A stretch of 64,000 bases of DNA from Azorhizobium caulinodans ORS 571 (lineage in GTDB: Bacteria; Pseudomonadota; Alphaproteobacteria; Rhizobiales; Xanthobacteraceae). Positions 34,991 through 44,376 of the stretch are shown here, in pieces. The DNA is taken from the NCBI RefSeq assembly GCF_000010525.1, contig NC_009937.1:749501-813500 (forward strand), in the 5' to 3' direction. A program made the position numbers and the translations under genes. Position 1 is the stretch's first letter; each line of letters starts with the position of its first letter. Below the pieces are notes generated by a model. That model made no database searches and was not told the DNA's origin. It was given only the letters and a program-made list of their open reading frames with translations.

Positions 34991-35626
34991 ATGAAGAAGC
35001 TCGGCCTCGCCCCTCTCATCGACCCCACCGCCAGCGTGAAGGACTCAAGCCTCGGCCGCTATACGGAGGTGGGCGCGCGGGTGAAGCTGCTGGAAGTGGC
35101 GATGGGGGACTATTCCTACATCGAGCATGACAGCGACATGGCCTACACGCAGGTGGGCAGGTTCTGCTCCATCGCGGCGCTGACGCGCATCAATCCCGGC
35201 AACCACCCCATGTGGCGAGCCAGCCAGTCCCATTTCACCTATCGCGCCTCCACCTATTTCGACGATGCCCAAGACGAGCCGGACTTCTTCCAGTGGCGGC
35301 GTGACCATGGCGTGACGCTTGGTCATGACATCTGGGTCGGGCATGGCGCCGTCATCCTGCCCGGCCGCACCATCGGGACCGGTGCCGTGGTGGCGGCCGG
35401 TGCCGTCGTCACCAAGGACGTCCCGCCCTATGCCATCGTCGCGGGTGTGCCGGCGCGCATCGTGAAATGGCGCTTTCCCGAGACCATTGCGGAACGCCTT
35501 CAGGCGCTCGCCTGGTGGGACTGGGACCATGGGTCGCTGCGCGCCGCGCTGGAGGATTTCCGCGCACTGCCCGTGGAAGGCTTCCTTGAGAAATACGAGC
35601 GGCGGGCGGTCTCCGCCGCGGAGTGA
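34991..35626 (+). CDS. Phosphonate-operon hexapeptide-repeat transferase
   Basis: 211 residues. A left-handed beta-helix acyltransferase: hexapeptide turns run from [20 protein letters not shown] through [42 protein letters not shown], with the catalytic His of xenobiotic acetyltransferases likely in NHPMWR. The N-terminus [17 protein letters not shown] matches the hexapeptide transferases found in phn operons. It may acetylate an aminophosphonate or protect an intermediate; the substrate is not established. It closes the three-gene phosphonate group. Confidence 0.85.
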   Translation: MKKLGLAPLIDPTASVKDSSLGRYTEVGARVKLLEVAMGDYSYIEHDSDMAYTQVGRFCSIAALTRINPGNHPMWRASQSHFTYRASTYFDDAQDEPDFFQWRRDHGVTLGHDIWVGHGAVILPGRTIGTGAVVAAGAVVTKDVPPYAIVAGVPARIVKWRFPETIAERLQALAWWDWDHGSLRAALEDFRALPVEGFLEKYERRAVSAAE

Positions 35627-35710
35627 GGTGGCGCGGCCATCCGCTGGCGCCGGGGGGATATGTCGGGCCGGAAACTCCCCTTGGCCGGCGAACAGTGCTA
35701 TGGCCTCGCC

Positions 35711-36724
35711 ATGACTGCCGCTCCCTCGACGAAAGTCGACACATCCGTGACCGAGACCCGTTCCCCGGCCATCGCCTCCGCTCTGTCCACCCTTGAGACC
35801 GAGGCGGCGGGCCTTGCCGCGCTGATCGCCGCCGTGGGCAACGGCCTCGGCGAGGCGTTCGAGGCGGCGGTCGCGACCATCCTCGGGGCCAAGGGTCGGG
35901 TGATCGTCACAGGCATGGGCAAGAGCGGGCATGTGGCGCGCAAGATCGCCGCGACGCTCGCCTCCACCGGCACCCCGGCCCATTACGTCCATCCCGCTGA
36001 GGCAAGCCACGGCGACCTCGGCATGGTGGCGCCGGAAGACGTCATCATTGGCCTGTCCTGGTCCGGCGAGACGGCGGAACTGCGCGACATTGTGGACTAT
36101 GCGCTGCGGTTCGACGTGCCGCTCATCGCCATCACCTCCAATCGCGAGAGCGCGCTCGCCCGCGCCGCCCGCGTGGTGCTGGCACTGCCGCTGTCGCCGG
36201 AAGCCTGCCCGCTCGGCCTTGCGCCCACCACCTCCACGCTGATGCAGCTCGCCATGGGCGATGCGCTCGCTGTCGCCTTGCTGGAGAGCCGTGGCTTCAC
36301 TGCCAAGGATTTCCGCACCTTCCATCCCGGCGGCAAGCTGGGCGCCAACCTCAAGTTCGTGCGGGACGTGATGCGCGCCGGCGAGGCGCTGCCGCTCGCC
36401 CGGTCGGGCGCGCTCATGGGCGAGGTGCTGGTGGAGATGAGCGCCAAGGGCCTCGGCTGCGTCGCCGTGCTCGATGGCGATGGCCGGCTGGCCGGGATCG
36501 TGACCGATGGCGACCTGCGCCGCCACATGGCGAACGACCTGCCGTCCCGGCCGGTGGACGCCATCATGAGCCGCAGCCCGAAGACGATCCGGCCGGACCA
36601 GATGGTCTCCGAAGCCCTGCGGCTGCTCAACACGGCGAAGATCACCGCCCTCATGGTGGTGGAGGACGGCCGCCCGGTGGGCGCCATCCACATCCACGAC
36701 CTGCTCCACGTGGGCGTGGCCTGA
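35711..36724 (+). CDS. kdsD: Arabinose-5-phosphate isomerase (KpsF/GutQ family)
   Basis: 337 residues from the ATG at 35711. It converts ribulose 5-phosphate to arabinose 5-phosphate, the precursor of KDO in lipopolysaccharide. The SIS domain (about 35-190) contains VIVTGMGKSGHVARKIAATL, PAEASHGDLGMV and GLSWSGETAEL; the catalytic region continues as CPLGLAPTTSTLMQLAMGD. A CBS pair follows (about 205-335), with DLLHVGVA at the end. A REP-like hairpin and T-run follow the stop. Confidence 0.95.
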   Translation: MTAAPSTKVDTSVTETRSPAIASALSTLETEAAGLAALIAAVGNGLGEAFEAAVATILGAKGRVIVTGMGKSGHVARKIAATLASTGTPAHYVHPAEASHGDLGMVAPEDVIIGLSWSGETAELRDIVDYALRFDVPLIAITSNRESALARAARVVLALPLSPEACPLGLAPTTSTLMQLAMGDALAVALLESRGFTAKDFRTFHPGGKLGANLKFVRDVMRAGEALPLARSGALMGEVLVEMSAKGLGCVAVLDGDGRLAGIVTDGDLRRHMANDLPSRPVDAIMSRSPKTIRPDQMVSEALRLLNTAKITALMVVEDGRPVGAIHIHDLLHVGVA

Positions 36725-36773
36725 GGTTTTGTTGGGGGGCGGGACGGAGGCGGCGCTCTGGCGGCGGCCGTTC

Positions 36774-36890
36774 TACCCCCCTCCCAACCCTCCCCCGCAA
36801 GGGGGGAGGGCTTTTCTGCTCAAGGGGACCTCCCCGCCATAGCAACGCTCCCCCTCCCCCCTTGTGGGGGAGGGCCGGGGAGGGGGGTAA
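36774..36890. repeat. REP-like doublet of inverted GC-rich hairpins
   Basis: Two copies of a C/G-run element face each other. The first (36774-36810) begins TACCCCCCTCCC and forms a 9-bp hairpin (CCCTCCCCC with its complement) followed by CTTTTC. The second (36847-36890) forms CCCTCCCCC/GGGGGAGGG around TTGT and ends GGAGGGGGGTA, the mirror of the first start. Such doublets are typical of bacterial interspersed REP elements. The first hairpin may also terminate kdsD. Confidence 0.7.
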
Positions 36891-37006
36891 TGCCGCCAGT
36901 CCCAGGCCTGACCTTCGAAGACTTAACTCCAAGCCACAACTCCGGCCCCGCCGGACCGTGCCCCATCCCTCCGGCGGCCGCGCCGCCTTGCATCCGAGGA
37001 TGACAG

Positions 37007-37480
37007 ATGAGCGCGACGCGCCTTGACGTGCCCGTGGTCCGCCTGCCGCATGGCATGGACCTGCCTTTGCCCGAATATGCCACGGCCGCCTCGGCGGGCA
37101 TGGACCTTGTGGCCGCCGTGCCGGCCGAGGTGCCGCTCGTGATTGCCCCCGGGGCCTGGGCGTTGGTCCCCACTGGGCTGGCCCTCGAATTGCCCGAGGG
37201 CATGGAGGCGCAGGTGCGCCCCCGCTCCGGCCTCGCGCTCAAGTTCGGCGTCACCGTGCTCAACGCGCCGGGCACCATCGATGCCGACTATCGCGGCGAG
37301 GTCGGCGTCATCCTCATCAACCACGGACGCGAACCCTTCACGGTTTCCCGTGGAATGCGCATCGCACAGATGGTGATTGCGGGAGTTCAACAAATAACGC
37401 TGGTGGAAACTGGAAATTTGGGCGAAACTGCACGCGGCGTCGGTGGTTTCGGCTCGACAGGGCTCGACCGGACGCCCTAA
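37007..37480 (+). CDS. dut: dUTP diphosphatase (dUTPase)
   Basis: 157 residues. It hydrolyses dUTP to dUMP and pyrophosphate, keeping uracil out of DNA. All trimeric dUTPase motifs are present in order: [10 protein letters not shown] (I), RPRSGLALK (II), [19 protein letters not shown] (III, with catalytic Asp), [13 protein letters not shown] (IV) and the C-terminal [10 protein letters not shown] (V), which closes over the active site. It is followed 19 bp later by the Rrf2 regulator gene. Confidence 0.97.
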   Translation: MSATRLDVPVVRLPHGMDLPLPEYATAASAGMDLVAAVPAEVPLVIAPGAWALVPTGLALELPEGMEAQVRPRSGLALKFGVTVLNAPGTIDADYRGEVGVILINHGREPFTVSRGMRIAQMVIAGVQQITLVETGNLGETARGVGGFGSTGLDRTP

Positions 37481-37499
37481 CCGGGATAGCCACAGCCCC

Positions 37500-37940
37500 A
37501 TGCCGCGTTTGTCCGACAAGAGTCTTCTCGCCATCGCCGCCGTCGTCGATGTCGCCGTTCACGCCCGTGGAACGCCGGTGGCCGCCAAGTCCCTCGCTGC
37601 CCGTCACGGCCTGCCGCCCCGGCGGCTGGAGCCGGTGCTGCAGGCCCTCGTCCATGCGGGCGTGCTGAAGGGCGTGCGCGGGCCGCGCGGCGGCTATGAG
37701 CTGGCGCGCGAGCGCCGCCGGGTCTCCGTGGCGGAGATCGTTCGCGTGGTGGAGGGCGCCGAGGAGGAGAAGGAAATCATCCTCCCGCCGCTGGTGACGG
37801 AAGTGGTGCAGCCCGCCGTCGCCGCCGCCGAACAGACCTTCGACACCGCGCTCGACACCGTGACCCTGGAGGATCTCTGCCGCGCGGCGGACCAGAAGGG
37901 TCATGGCATCGAGAACGACCGCATCGATTTCATCATCTGA
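37500..37940 (+). CDS. Rrf2 family regulator without cluster cysteines
   Basis: 146 residues from the ATG at 37500. The N-terminal winged helix includes LAIAAVVDVAVHARGTPVAAKSLAARHGLPPRRLEPVLQAL and the wing GVLKGVRGPRGGYELAR, typical of Rrf2/IscR/CymR. The only cysteine (EDLCRAA near the C-terminus) is not part of the three-Cys loop that holds an Fe-S cluster in IscR, so it should act without one. It lies 61 bp upstream of cysK on the same strand. In Bacillus the related CymR controls cysteine genes and binds cysteine synthase; a similar link is plausible here but inferred. Confidence 0.87.
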   Translation: MPRLSDKSLLAIAAVVDVAVHARGTPVAAKSLAARHGLPPRRLEPVLQALVHAGVLKGVRGPRGGYELARERRRVSVAEIVRVVEGAEEEKEIILPPLVTEVVQPAVAAAEQTFDTALDTVTLEDLCRAADQKGHGIENDRIDFII

Positions 37941-38001
37941 TCGTTCAACCCATACGTCCGACGGGCGCCGCGCGCCGTCCAATCCCTGAGGAGACCGTCC
38001 A

Positions 38002-38985
<984 letters not shown>

Positions 38986-39014
38986 TCCTCGTCTTCGTCC
39001 CGCGTTCTGCCGCG

Positions 39015-39045
39015 CCTCTCCCGCCCACCGGCGGGGGAGGCGTTT
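39015..39045 (+). terminator. Intrinsic terminator of cysK
   Basis: Arms CCTCTCCCGCC and GGCGGGGGAGG (one T-G pair) close over a 4-nt loop and run into CGTTTTG, 30 bp after the cysK stop. Confidence 0.75.
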
Positions 39046-39205
39046 TGCATTGGGGGCCTCCGTCCCGAATCGGGACGTTAGGGAAGGGCCGGGGGAACGG
39101 CGGGAGACCAAAGGGCGTCCGAATCGGCGGCGGGACCGGGTTCGCGCTCTGTCCACCGGCAATGCTGCCGGGGCCTTCCGCGCAAAGCCTTGGCGGGGCA
39201 CAGGG

Positions 39206-39220
39206 TTAACGGACCCTTAA
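39206..39220. promoter_or_regulatory. Full CtrA box upstream of divL
   Basis: TTAA, seven bases (CGGACCC), TTAA. On the minus strand it reads TTAA-N7-TTAAC, the complete consensus for the cell-cycle regulator CtrA. Such TTAA pairs are rare by chance in DNA this rich in GC. It lies between the cysK terminator and divL, whose product controls CtrA activity through CckA in Caulobacter, so direct feedback is likely. Binding is inferred from sequence. Confidence 0.7.
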
Positions 39221-39456
39221 GCATCGCGGCCCTATGCGGGTGAGGCTCCGGCTTCTATGGCCGGGGAGCCTCGACTAGGATGACACCCTTGATTCGCAGT
39301 AGCGGCGCGGCGCTCCCAAAGGGCGCTCTGGCGAACGGAAGGATGCGGGGGCGAATGGCTGAGCGAAGCCGGACCTTCGGCGCGCCGGACGCGGATGGCG
39401 TCGGCCGCAATCAGGATCGCCCCGTTTCCCGTGTCCCTTCCTGTCTTCCCCGCCGC

Positions 39457-41874
39457 ATGATCCTTGCCCTTTCCGACCGCCCTCTGGCGCGTGTGCTGGC
39501 CCGCTTCGTGCCGGCGGCGGCCGTGCTGTCCTCCGCCGTGCCCGCCCATGCCGGGCCGCTGGAGGCGCTACCATCGTCTGGCGCTCTCGCAACGCTGGCG
39601 GCGGGCGCCTCGCTCATGGCCCTGGCGGCCGGGATCTATGCCGTCCGGGCGCGCACGCGGCGCAGCCGGGCCGAGCGGCACCTGTCCGAGCGGGCGCAGG
39701 CCTTGCGGGCTGACGTGCAGGCCCTGCGCGCGCTCGCGGCCGGCAGCGCCCGCGGCTTCATCCTGTGGCGCGACGGCGGCCGGCTGGAATCCTTCGGCGA
39801 TGCCGCCAGCGCCTTTTCCGATGCGGCCGACGCCCATGCGCTTGCCAACGGCCTCGTCGCCTGGGTGGGCGTCGAGGCCGTTGCCGCGCTGGAAGGCCCC
39901 CTTGCCGCGCTGGTACGCGAGGGCACGCCCTTCCGCATTCTGACGCGCGACCGCGCCGCCGCACTGCTTCAGATCGAGGGGCGTGGCGTGGCCGGCCTCC
40001 GGGTCATCGCGGCCGGCGAGCCCGCTGCCGGGGAAGGCGTCGGCGCCTCGACGCAGGCGCAGGCCTTGCGCGCCATCTTCGACGGCGCCCCCGTGCCCAT
40101 GTGGTGGCGCAGTCCGGATGGCACGCTGGAGGCCGTCAACGCGGCCTTCGAGAAGGCGGTGGCCTGCGGCGCGCCCGAAGGCGCGGAGCGTTCGGAACTG
40201 CTCGATCAGGCCGCGCGGGAGGCAGCCGAGGCGGCCCACCGTCAGGGGCAGCCTTATGTCGCCCGCGTGCGCGTGGTCGCCGGCGGCAAGCGCCGCCTGC
40301 TGGACGTGGTGGAAGCGGCCGGGCCCTATGGCGCGGCGGGCGTGGCCATCGACGTGACCGACCAGGAGGCCGCCCGCGTCGAGCATGAGCGCAGCCTTGC
40401 CGCCCACAGGCGCACGCTCGACCAGCTCAACACGGCCGTCGTCATCTTCGGCCCCGATGACCGGGTGGACTTCCACAACACGGCCTATGAGCGCCTGTTC
40501 GATCTCGAACCCGCCTTCCTCGACCAGCGCCCCAGCCAGAGCGAGGTGCTGGAGCGCCTGCGCGCCGCGCGCAAGGTGCCCGAACAGGCGGATTTCCGCG
40601 CCTGGCGCGAGCAGTTGCGGGAATCGTATCGCGGCCTCGAGCCCATGAACGACTGGTGGCACCTGCCCGGCGGGCAGATGCTGCGCGTGGTTGCCGCCCC
40701 CACCGCCGAGGGCGGCGTGACCTTCCTGTTCGACGACATGTCCGAGCACATGGCGCTGGAAGGCCGCTACAACAGCCTCATCCGCATCCAGGGCGAGACG
40801 CTGGACGGGCTTGCGGAAGCGGTCGCCGTGTTCGGCTCGGACGGGCGTCTGCGGCTCTACAATCAGGCCTTCCTGCGCCTGTGGTCCCTGAGCGCGCAGG
40901 CGCTGGGCGAGCGCCCGCATATCGATGCGGTGGCCGCCATGTGCCGGCCCAAGCATGGCGAGAGCGGCGCCTGGGCGCGCATCCGCAACGTCATCACCGC
41001 CCTTGACCACCGCGAGGGCGAGACGCTCCGGCTGGAGACCGCCGACAAGCGTGTGCTGGACGGCGCCGCCCAGCCGCTGCCGGACGGCGGCACCATGGTC
41101 ACCTTCCGCGATGTGACAGACAGCGTGAAGGTGGAGCGCGCCCTCATCGAGCGCAACGAGGCACTGGAAGCCGCCGATGTGCTGAAGAACGCCTTCGTCG
41201 GCCACGTCTCCTATCACCTGCGCACACCGCTCAATTCCCTCATCGGCTATGCCCACATGCTGGCCGAGGGCGTGGCGGGCGAGATGAACCCGCGCCAGCG
41301 TGAGTTCATGACCCATGTGAACCAGTCGGCGGACGCCCTGCGCGAGCTCATCGACGACATTCTGGACCTCGCCACCATCGATGCCGGCGCCATGGCCCTC
41401 GACCTCGACGCGGTGGACGTGACTGCGACACTGGAAGCCGCGGCCGATTCCGTGCGCGATCTGCTGGAGAGCGCCGGCGTGCGGCTGGAACTGGAATGGT
41501 CGGGCGAGCCCGGCACCTTCATCGCCGACGGGCGGCGGGTGCGGCAGATCCTCTTCAACCTCCTCTCCAACGCCATTGCCGTGGAGCCTCCCGGCTCCGC
41601 CGTTACCCTGCGGGCGGACCGGCTGCGCGACGCGCTGGTGCTCACCGTGCGCGACCACGGCCCCGGCATCGATCCGGCGACCGTGGAGCAGCTGTTCCAG
41701 CGCTTCGAGAGCGCGGGCGGCAAGCGGCGGGGCGTGGGGCTCGGCCTGTCCATCGTGCGCTCCTTCATGGAACTGCACGGCGGCACCGTGACGCTGAAGC
41801 CCGCACCGGGCGGCGGCACCCTGGCCATCTGCGTCTTCCCGTTGGATCAGCGACGGCATGAGGCCGCCGCATGA
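39457..41874 (+). CDS. divL: DivL-type sensor pseudo-kinase with PAS domains
   Basis: 805 residues from the ATG at 39457, chosen because MILALSDRPLARVLARF starts a hydrophobic N-terminus with two membrane segments; the frame is open back to an ATG at 39280. PAS-like domains follow (about 195-330, 330-430 and 450-560). The dimerisation box reads HVSYHLRTPLN: Tyr586 stands where histidine kinases have the phospho-acceptor His, the hallmark of DivL. The ATPase domain is complete (LFNLLSNAI, DHGPGID, GVGLGLSIV). DivL controls the CckA-ChpT-CtrA relay in alphaproteobacteria. The gene overlaps the tsaE fusion by four bases. Confidence 0.88.
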   Translation: MILALSDRPLARVLARFVPAAAVLSSAVPAHAGPLEALPSSGALATLAAGASLMALAAGIYAVRARTRRSRAERHLSERAQALRADVQALRALAAGSARGFILWRDGGRLESFGDAASAFSDAADAHALANGLVAWVGVEAVAALEGPLAALVREGTPFRILTRDRAAALLQIEGRGVAGLRVIAAGEPAAGEGVGASTQAQALRAIFDGAPVPMWWRSPDGTLEAVNAAFEKAVACGAPEGAERSELLDQAAREAAEAAHRQGQPYVARVRVVAGGKRRLLDVVEAAGPYGAAGVAIDVTDQEAARVEHERSLAAHRRTLDQLNTAVVIFGPDDRVDFHNTAYERLFDLEPAFLDQRPSQSEVLERLRAARKVPEQADFRAWREQLRESYRGLEPMNDWWHLPGGQMLRVVAAPTAEGGVTFLFDDMSEHMALEGRYNSLIRIQGETLDGLAEAVAVFGSDGRLRLYNQAFLRLWSLSAQALGERPHIDAVAAMCRPKHGESGAWARIRNVITALDHREGETLRLETADKRVLDGAAQPLPDGGTMVTFRDVTDSVKVERALIERNEALEAADVLKNAFVGHVSYHLRTPLNSLIGYAHMLAEGVAGEMNPRQREFMTHVNQSADALRELIDDILDLATIDAGAMALDLDAVDVTATLEAAADSVRDLLESAGVRLELEWSGEPGTFIADGRRVRQILFNLLSNAIAVEPPGSAVTLRADRLRDALVLTVRDHGPGIDPATVEQLFQRFESAGGKRRGVGLGLSIVRSFMELHGGTVTLKPAPGGGTLAICVFPLDQRRHEAAA

Positions 41875-43424
41875 GCCTGTCCTTCGAACGCGTGCCCGGC
41901 CGTCCCGCCACCCTCGCCGTGGAACTGCGGACGCTGGCCGATACGGCACAACTCGCCGCCACCCTCACGCCCTGGCTGTCCAATGGCGACGTGGTCGCCC
42001 TGTCCGGGGACCTCGGGGCCGGCAAGACGGCGCTCGCCCGCTTTCTGGTGCGGGCGCTTGCGGGCGATCCGCGCCTCGAGGTGCCGAGCCCGACCTTCTC
42101 CCTTGTCATCACCTATGAGTTCGGCCGGGGGAAGGTGACCCATGCCGACCTCTATCGCCTTGCCGATCCGGAGGAACTGGACGAGATCGGCTGGGACGAG
42201 ATGTGCGAGGACGGCATCCTCATCGTGGAATGGCCGGACCGTGCCGGTTCCCACATGCCGGCCTCCCGGCTCGATGTCGCGCTGGAACTGGCGCCCGACC
42301 TCGGGCCGGATGCGCGCCGCGCCCTGCTGGTCGGCTCCGGCGCCTTCGCCGAGCGGCTCGACCGGCTGAACGTCGCGGAATATCTCATCGAAAGCAGCGG
42401 CTTCGGCAAGGCCGAGCGGCGCTATCTCCAGGGCGATGCCTCCAGCCGCTCCTATGCCCGCCTCGTCCTGCCGGACCGATCCGCAGTGCTGATGAACGCG
42501 CCGCGCCGACCGGACGGGCCGCCGGTGAAGCGGGGGCTGCCCTACAGCCGTCTGGTGCATCTGGCCGAGGACGTGCGCCCCTTCATCGCCATGGCCAAGG
42601 CCTTGCGCCACGAGGGCTTCTCGGCGCCGGAAATCTACGCGGCCGATCTCGACCGGGGTCTCCTCATCCTGGAGGATCTGGGCTCCGACGGCGTGGTGGC
42701 GGGCAATCCGCCCGAGCCCATCCGCGAGCGCTATGCCGCTTCCATGGAGCTGCTGGCGAACCTGCATTCCCGGCCGCTGCCGAGCGTGCTGCACATCGCC
42801 CCGCAGGTGGAATATGTGCTGCCCACTTACACGATCGAAGCCTTCCTGATCGAAGTGGAGCTGATGCTCGACTGGTACCTGCCGTTCCGGGGCGCGCAGG
42901 CCGATCAGTTGGTGCGGGACGAATTCCTGCTGCTGTGGCGCGGCGCGCTGTCGACCGTGCTGCACGAGCCGCAGACCTGGGTGCTGCGCGACTATCACTC
43001 GCCCAACCTGATCTGGATGGATCACCGCCGCGGCCTCGGCAAGGTGGGCCTCATCGACTTCCAGGACGCGGTGCTGGGACCGGCCGCCTATGACGTCGCC
43101 TCGCTGGCGCAGGATGCCCGCGTGGACGTGCCCGAGACGCTGGAGGTTGATCTCCTCGACCATTACATCGACATCCGGCAGGAAGCGGAGCCGACCTTCG
43201 ACGCCACGCGCTTCGAGCATCTCTACGCGCTCATGGGCGCGCAGCGGGCCACCAAGATTCTGGGCATTTTCGCCCGCCTGAACGCCCGCGACGGCAAGCC
43301 GCAATATTTGCGTCACCTTCCGCGTATTAGGCGGTATCTCGCCCGGTGCCTCTCCCATCCCGAACTCGGATCGTTGCGGATGTGGTACGAGGCCGTGTTG
43401 CCATCGAGGGAATTCCAGACGTGA
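41871..43424 (+). CDS. tsaE: Fusion of TsaE ATPase with AmgK-like sugar kinase
   Basis: 517 residues. Residues 1-160 are TsaE, the ATPase of the t6A37 tRNA-modification complex: Walker A GDLGAGKT at 46-53, then VPSPTFSLV and VEWPDRAG. Residues about 180-517 are an aminoglycoside phosphotransferase-fold kinase: GDASSRSYARLVL near the start, the catalytic loop RDYHSPNLIW and the metal site LIDFQDAVLGPAAYDVAS. The kinase matches AmgK, which phosphorylates MurNAc at C1 for peptidoglycan recycling. MurU, its known partner, is encoded next with a GTGA overlap. The fusion is seen in other Rhizobiales; activity of each half is inferred from motifs. Confidence 0.9.
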   Translation: MSLSFERVPGRPATLAVELRTLADTAQLAATLTPWLSNGDVVALSGDLGAGKTALARFLVRALAGDPRLEVPSPTFSLVITYEFGRGKVTHADLYRLADPEELDEIGWDEMCEDGILIVEWPDRAGSHMPASRLDVALELAPDLGPDARRALLVGSGAFAERLDRLNVAEYLIESSGFGKAERRYLQGDASSRSYARLVLPDRSAVLMNAPRRPDGPPVKRGLPYSRLVHLAEDVRPFIAMAKALRHEGFSAPEIYAADLDRGLLILEDLGSDGVVAGNPPEPIRERYAASMELLANLHSRPLPSVLHIAPQVEYVLPTYTIEAFLIEVELMLDWYLPFRGAQADQLVRDEFLLLWRGALSTVLHEPQTWVLRDYHSPNLIWMDHRRGLGKVGLIDFQDAVLGPAAYDVASLAQDARVDVPETLEVDLLDHYIDIRQEAEPTFDATRFEHLYALMGAQRATKILGIFARLNARDGKPQYLRHLPRIRRYLARCLSHPELGSLRMWYEAVLPSREFQT

Positions 43425-44143
43425 CCACGATTTCGCGCGCCATGGTGCTTGCGGCAGGCATGGGCACCCGCATGCGCCCCTTGACCGACCACCGGCCGAA
43501 GCCGCTGGTGGAGGTGGACGGCCGCGCGCTGATCGACCATGTGCTCGACCGCCTGGAGGCCTCCGACATTCGCGAGGCGGTGGTGAACGTCCACCACCAT
43601 GCCGACCAGCTGGAACAGCATCTGGCGCTGCGCACGGCGCCGCCGCGCATCCACATCTCCGACGAGCGCGGGCAATTGCTGGAAACCGGCGGCGGCATCC
43701 GCAAGGCGCTGCATTTCTTCCATGGCGAGCCTTTCCTCGCCATCAATGCCGACACCATCTGGATCGAAGGCGTGCAGCCGAACCTGAAGCGGCTCATGGC
43801 CCGCTTCGACCCGGCCACCATGGACGCTTTGCTTCTGGTGGCGGGCGCCGCCACCTCGGTCGGCTATGACGGGGCGGGGGATTTCCTCATGGACCCGAAC
43901 GGCGTTCTCGACTGGCGCGGCGAGCGTCTCGTGGCGCCCTTTGTCTATGCGGGCGCCTGCGTGCTCAAGCCGGACCTGTTCGAGGGCACGCCCGAGGGCG
44001 GCTTCTCGCTGACCAAGGTCTTCGCCAAATCCATCGAAGCCCGCCGCCTCTATGGCCTGCGGCTCGAAGGCGTGTGGATGCATGTGGGCACGCCCGACGC
44101 CATTCCCGCCGCCGAAGAAGCCATCCGCCGCTCGAGCGACTGA
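43421..44143 (+). CDS. murU: MurU-like nucleotidyltransferase
   Basis: 240 residues from a GTG at 43421 that overlaps the previous stop (GTGA); an ATG at 43442 is the alternative. The nucleotide-binding loop is AMVLAAGMGTRMRPLTDHRPKPLVEV, followed by LETGGGIRKALHFF, AINADTIW and the metal Asp. In Pseudomonas MurU makes UDP-MurNAc from MurNAc 1-phosphate produced by AmgK. Coupling to the kinase fusion suggests the same recycling step here. Confidence 0.85.
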   Translation: MTTISRAMVLAAGMGTRMRPLTDHRPKPLVEVDGRALIDHVLDRLEASDIREAVVNVHHHADQLEQHLALRTAPPRIHISDERGQLLETGGGIRKALHFFHGEPFLAINADTIWIEGVQPNLKRLMARFDPATMDALLLVAGAATSVGYDGAGDFLMDPNGVLDWRGERLVAPFVYAGACVLKPDLFEGTPEGGFSLTKVFAKSIEARRLYGLRLEGVWMHVGTPDAIPAAEEAIRRSSD

Positions 44144-44376
44144 GCGGGCCGGCGGTTCCCGCTCGCTGTCTCCAGCCGTGTGCGCTCTCTGAGCCGGCGC
44201 CCGGCCAAAGCCCGACCCGCACGCGGGAGAGGGACTGTGGCGCTTTGGTGGAGGTGTTCCGTCTTCCCCGCACCCTTGCGCAGGAGGGCGGGAGGGGGCG
44301 TAAAACGGGCGCTCCACCGCGCGGGGGATTCGTTTGAGGCCCGCCGCCCCGAGGACGCCCGAGGCGAGGGGAAGAC

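Noticed and set aside
36774-36890. C/G-run repeats as a CRISPR array
   Set aside because: Only two inverted copies, no regular spacers and no cas genes.
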